From positions 23,629,501 through 23,693,500 of the forward strand of contig NC_134287.1 in assembly GCF_949628215.1 (NCBI RefSeq): a stretch of DNA of 64,000 nt, written 5' to 3'. Below are positions 63,752 through 64,000 of the stretch, piece by piece. The notes under the pieces were generated by a model. It was not told the origin of the DNA and searched no databases. It was given only the letters and a program-made list of their open reading frames with translations. The first letter of the stretch is position 1, and the number at the start of each line of letters is the position of its first letter. A program made the translations under genes and the position numbers. The stretch comes from Phalacrocorax aristotelis (Eukaryota > Chordata > Aves > Suliformes > Phalacrocoracidae).

Positions 63752-64000
63752 CTAGAAAACGGGCAAAAAACCTGCAAATTATTTGCATCTGTAGCTGTAA
63801 AGTAACTTCGTGACTAAGATAGATATAACCACTTCATATCAGTATCTTACAGAGACGTAAAGTTCATAAACTGACATAAAAGGGCAGAAATCTTTGAACT
63901 TGGATAAGACTATGTAAACACCTCCCTAGAAAATTCAGTTTCCATTTAATGTAAATGGGTTTACAGCTAGGAAGATTAAAGTTTCTGCTATATAGCCACA

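Overview
The window looks like bird nuclear DNA. It is AT-rich (roughly 38-40% GC by eye), contains vertebrate genes with short exons and GT-AG introns, and carries at least twelve CR1 LINE fragments whose 3' ends have the ATTCTATGA-type tails typical of birds. It also has one solo-LTR-like element of an avian endogenous-retrovirus type. No bacterial features, rRNA or tRNA genes, or CRISPR arrays were seen.

Layout. (1) Bases 1-4.5 kb hold the last two coding exons of an opsin gene on the + strand, best matched to vertebrate-ancient (VA) opsin. They encode TM6, TM7 with the retinal-binding lysine and NPxxY, and the C-terminal tail. (2) Bases 4.5-25.5 kb appear to be intergenic or a long 3' region with no confidently recognised gene, carrying CR1 fragments at 4.8, 9.1-9.9 and 19.1-19.6 kb and an LTR at 24.8-25.35 kb. 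An unidentified protein-like minus-strand frame lies at about 21.2-21.5 kb. (3) From 25.5 kb to the right edge lies a large minus-strand gene. I resolved 29 consecutive coding exons (63751 down to 25507). All have GT-AG boundaries and every junction keeps the reading frame, giving about 1360 residues. The protein is helical and TPR-like with a charged linker, and ends in a segment that resembles a CHAT (caspase/separase-like) fold. The best match is CFAP46 (formerly TTC40), a component of the C1d projection of the motile-cilium central apparatus. Its N-terminal half lies beyond the right edge. Its last exon or exons were not identified.

The two genes are convergent (tail to tail). They do not appear functionally linked: one is a deep-brain/non-visual photopigment and the other a motile-cilium structural protein.

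Main points for a second look: the CHAT-like C-terminus of the CFAP46 protein apparently lacks both catalytic residues; a 36-nt microexon lies in the same gene; the opsin can be extended by intron retention to a short alternative tail; two nearly identical CR1 copies sit in inverted orientation 6 kb apart; a (CATAT)n microsatellite starts nine bases from a splice donor; a perfect 15-bp hairpin lies next to a CR1 insertion; and there is an unidentified interrupted frame at 21.2-21.5 kb. I found no clear evidence of a wholly new biological system.
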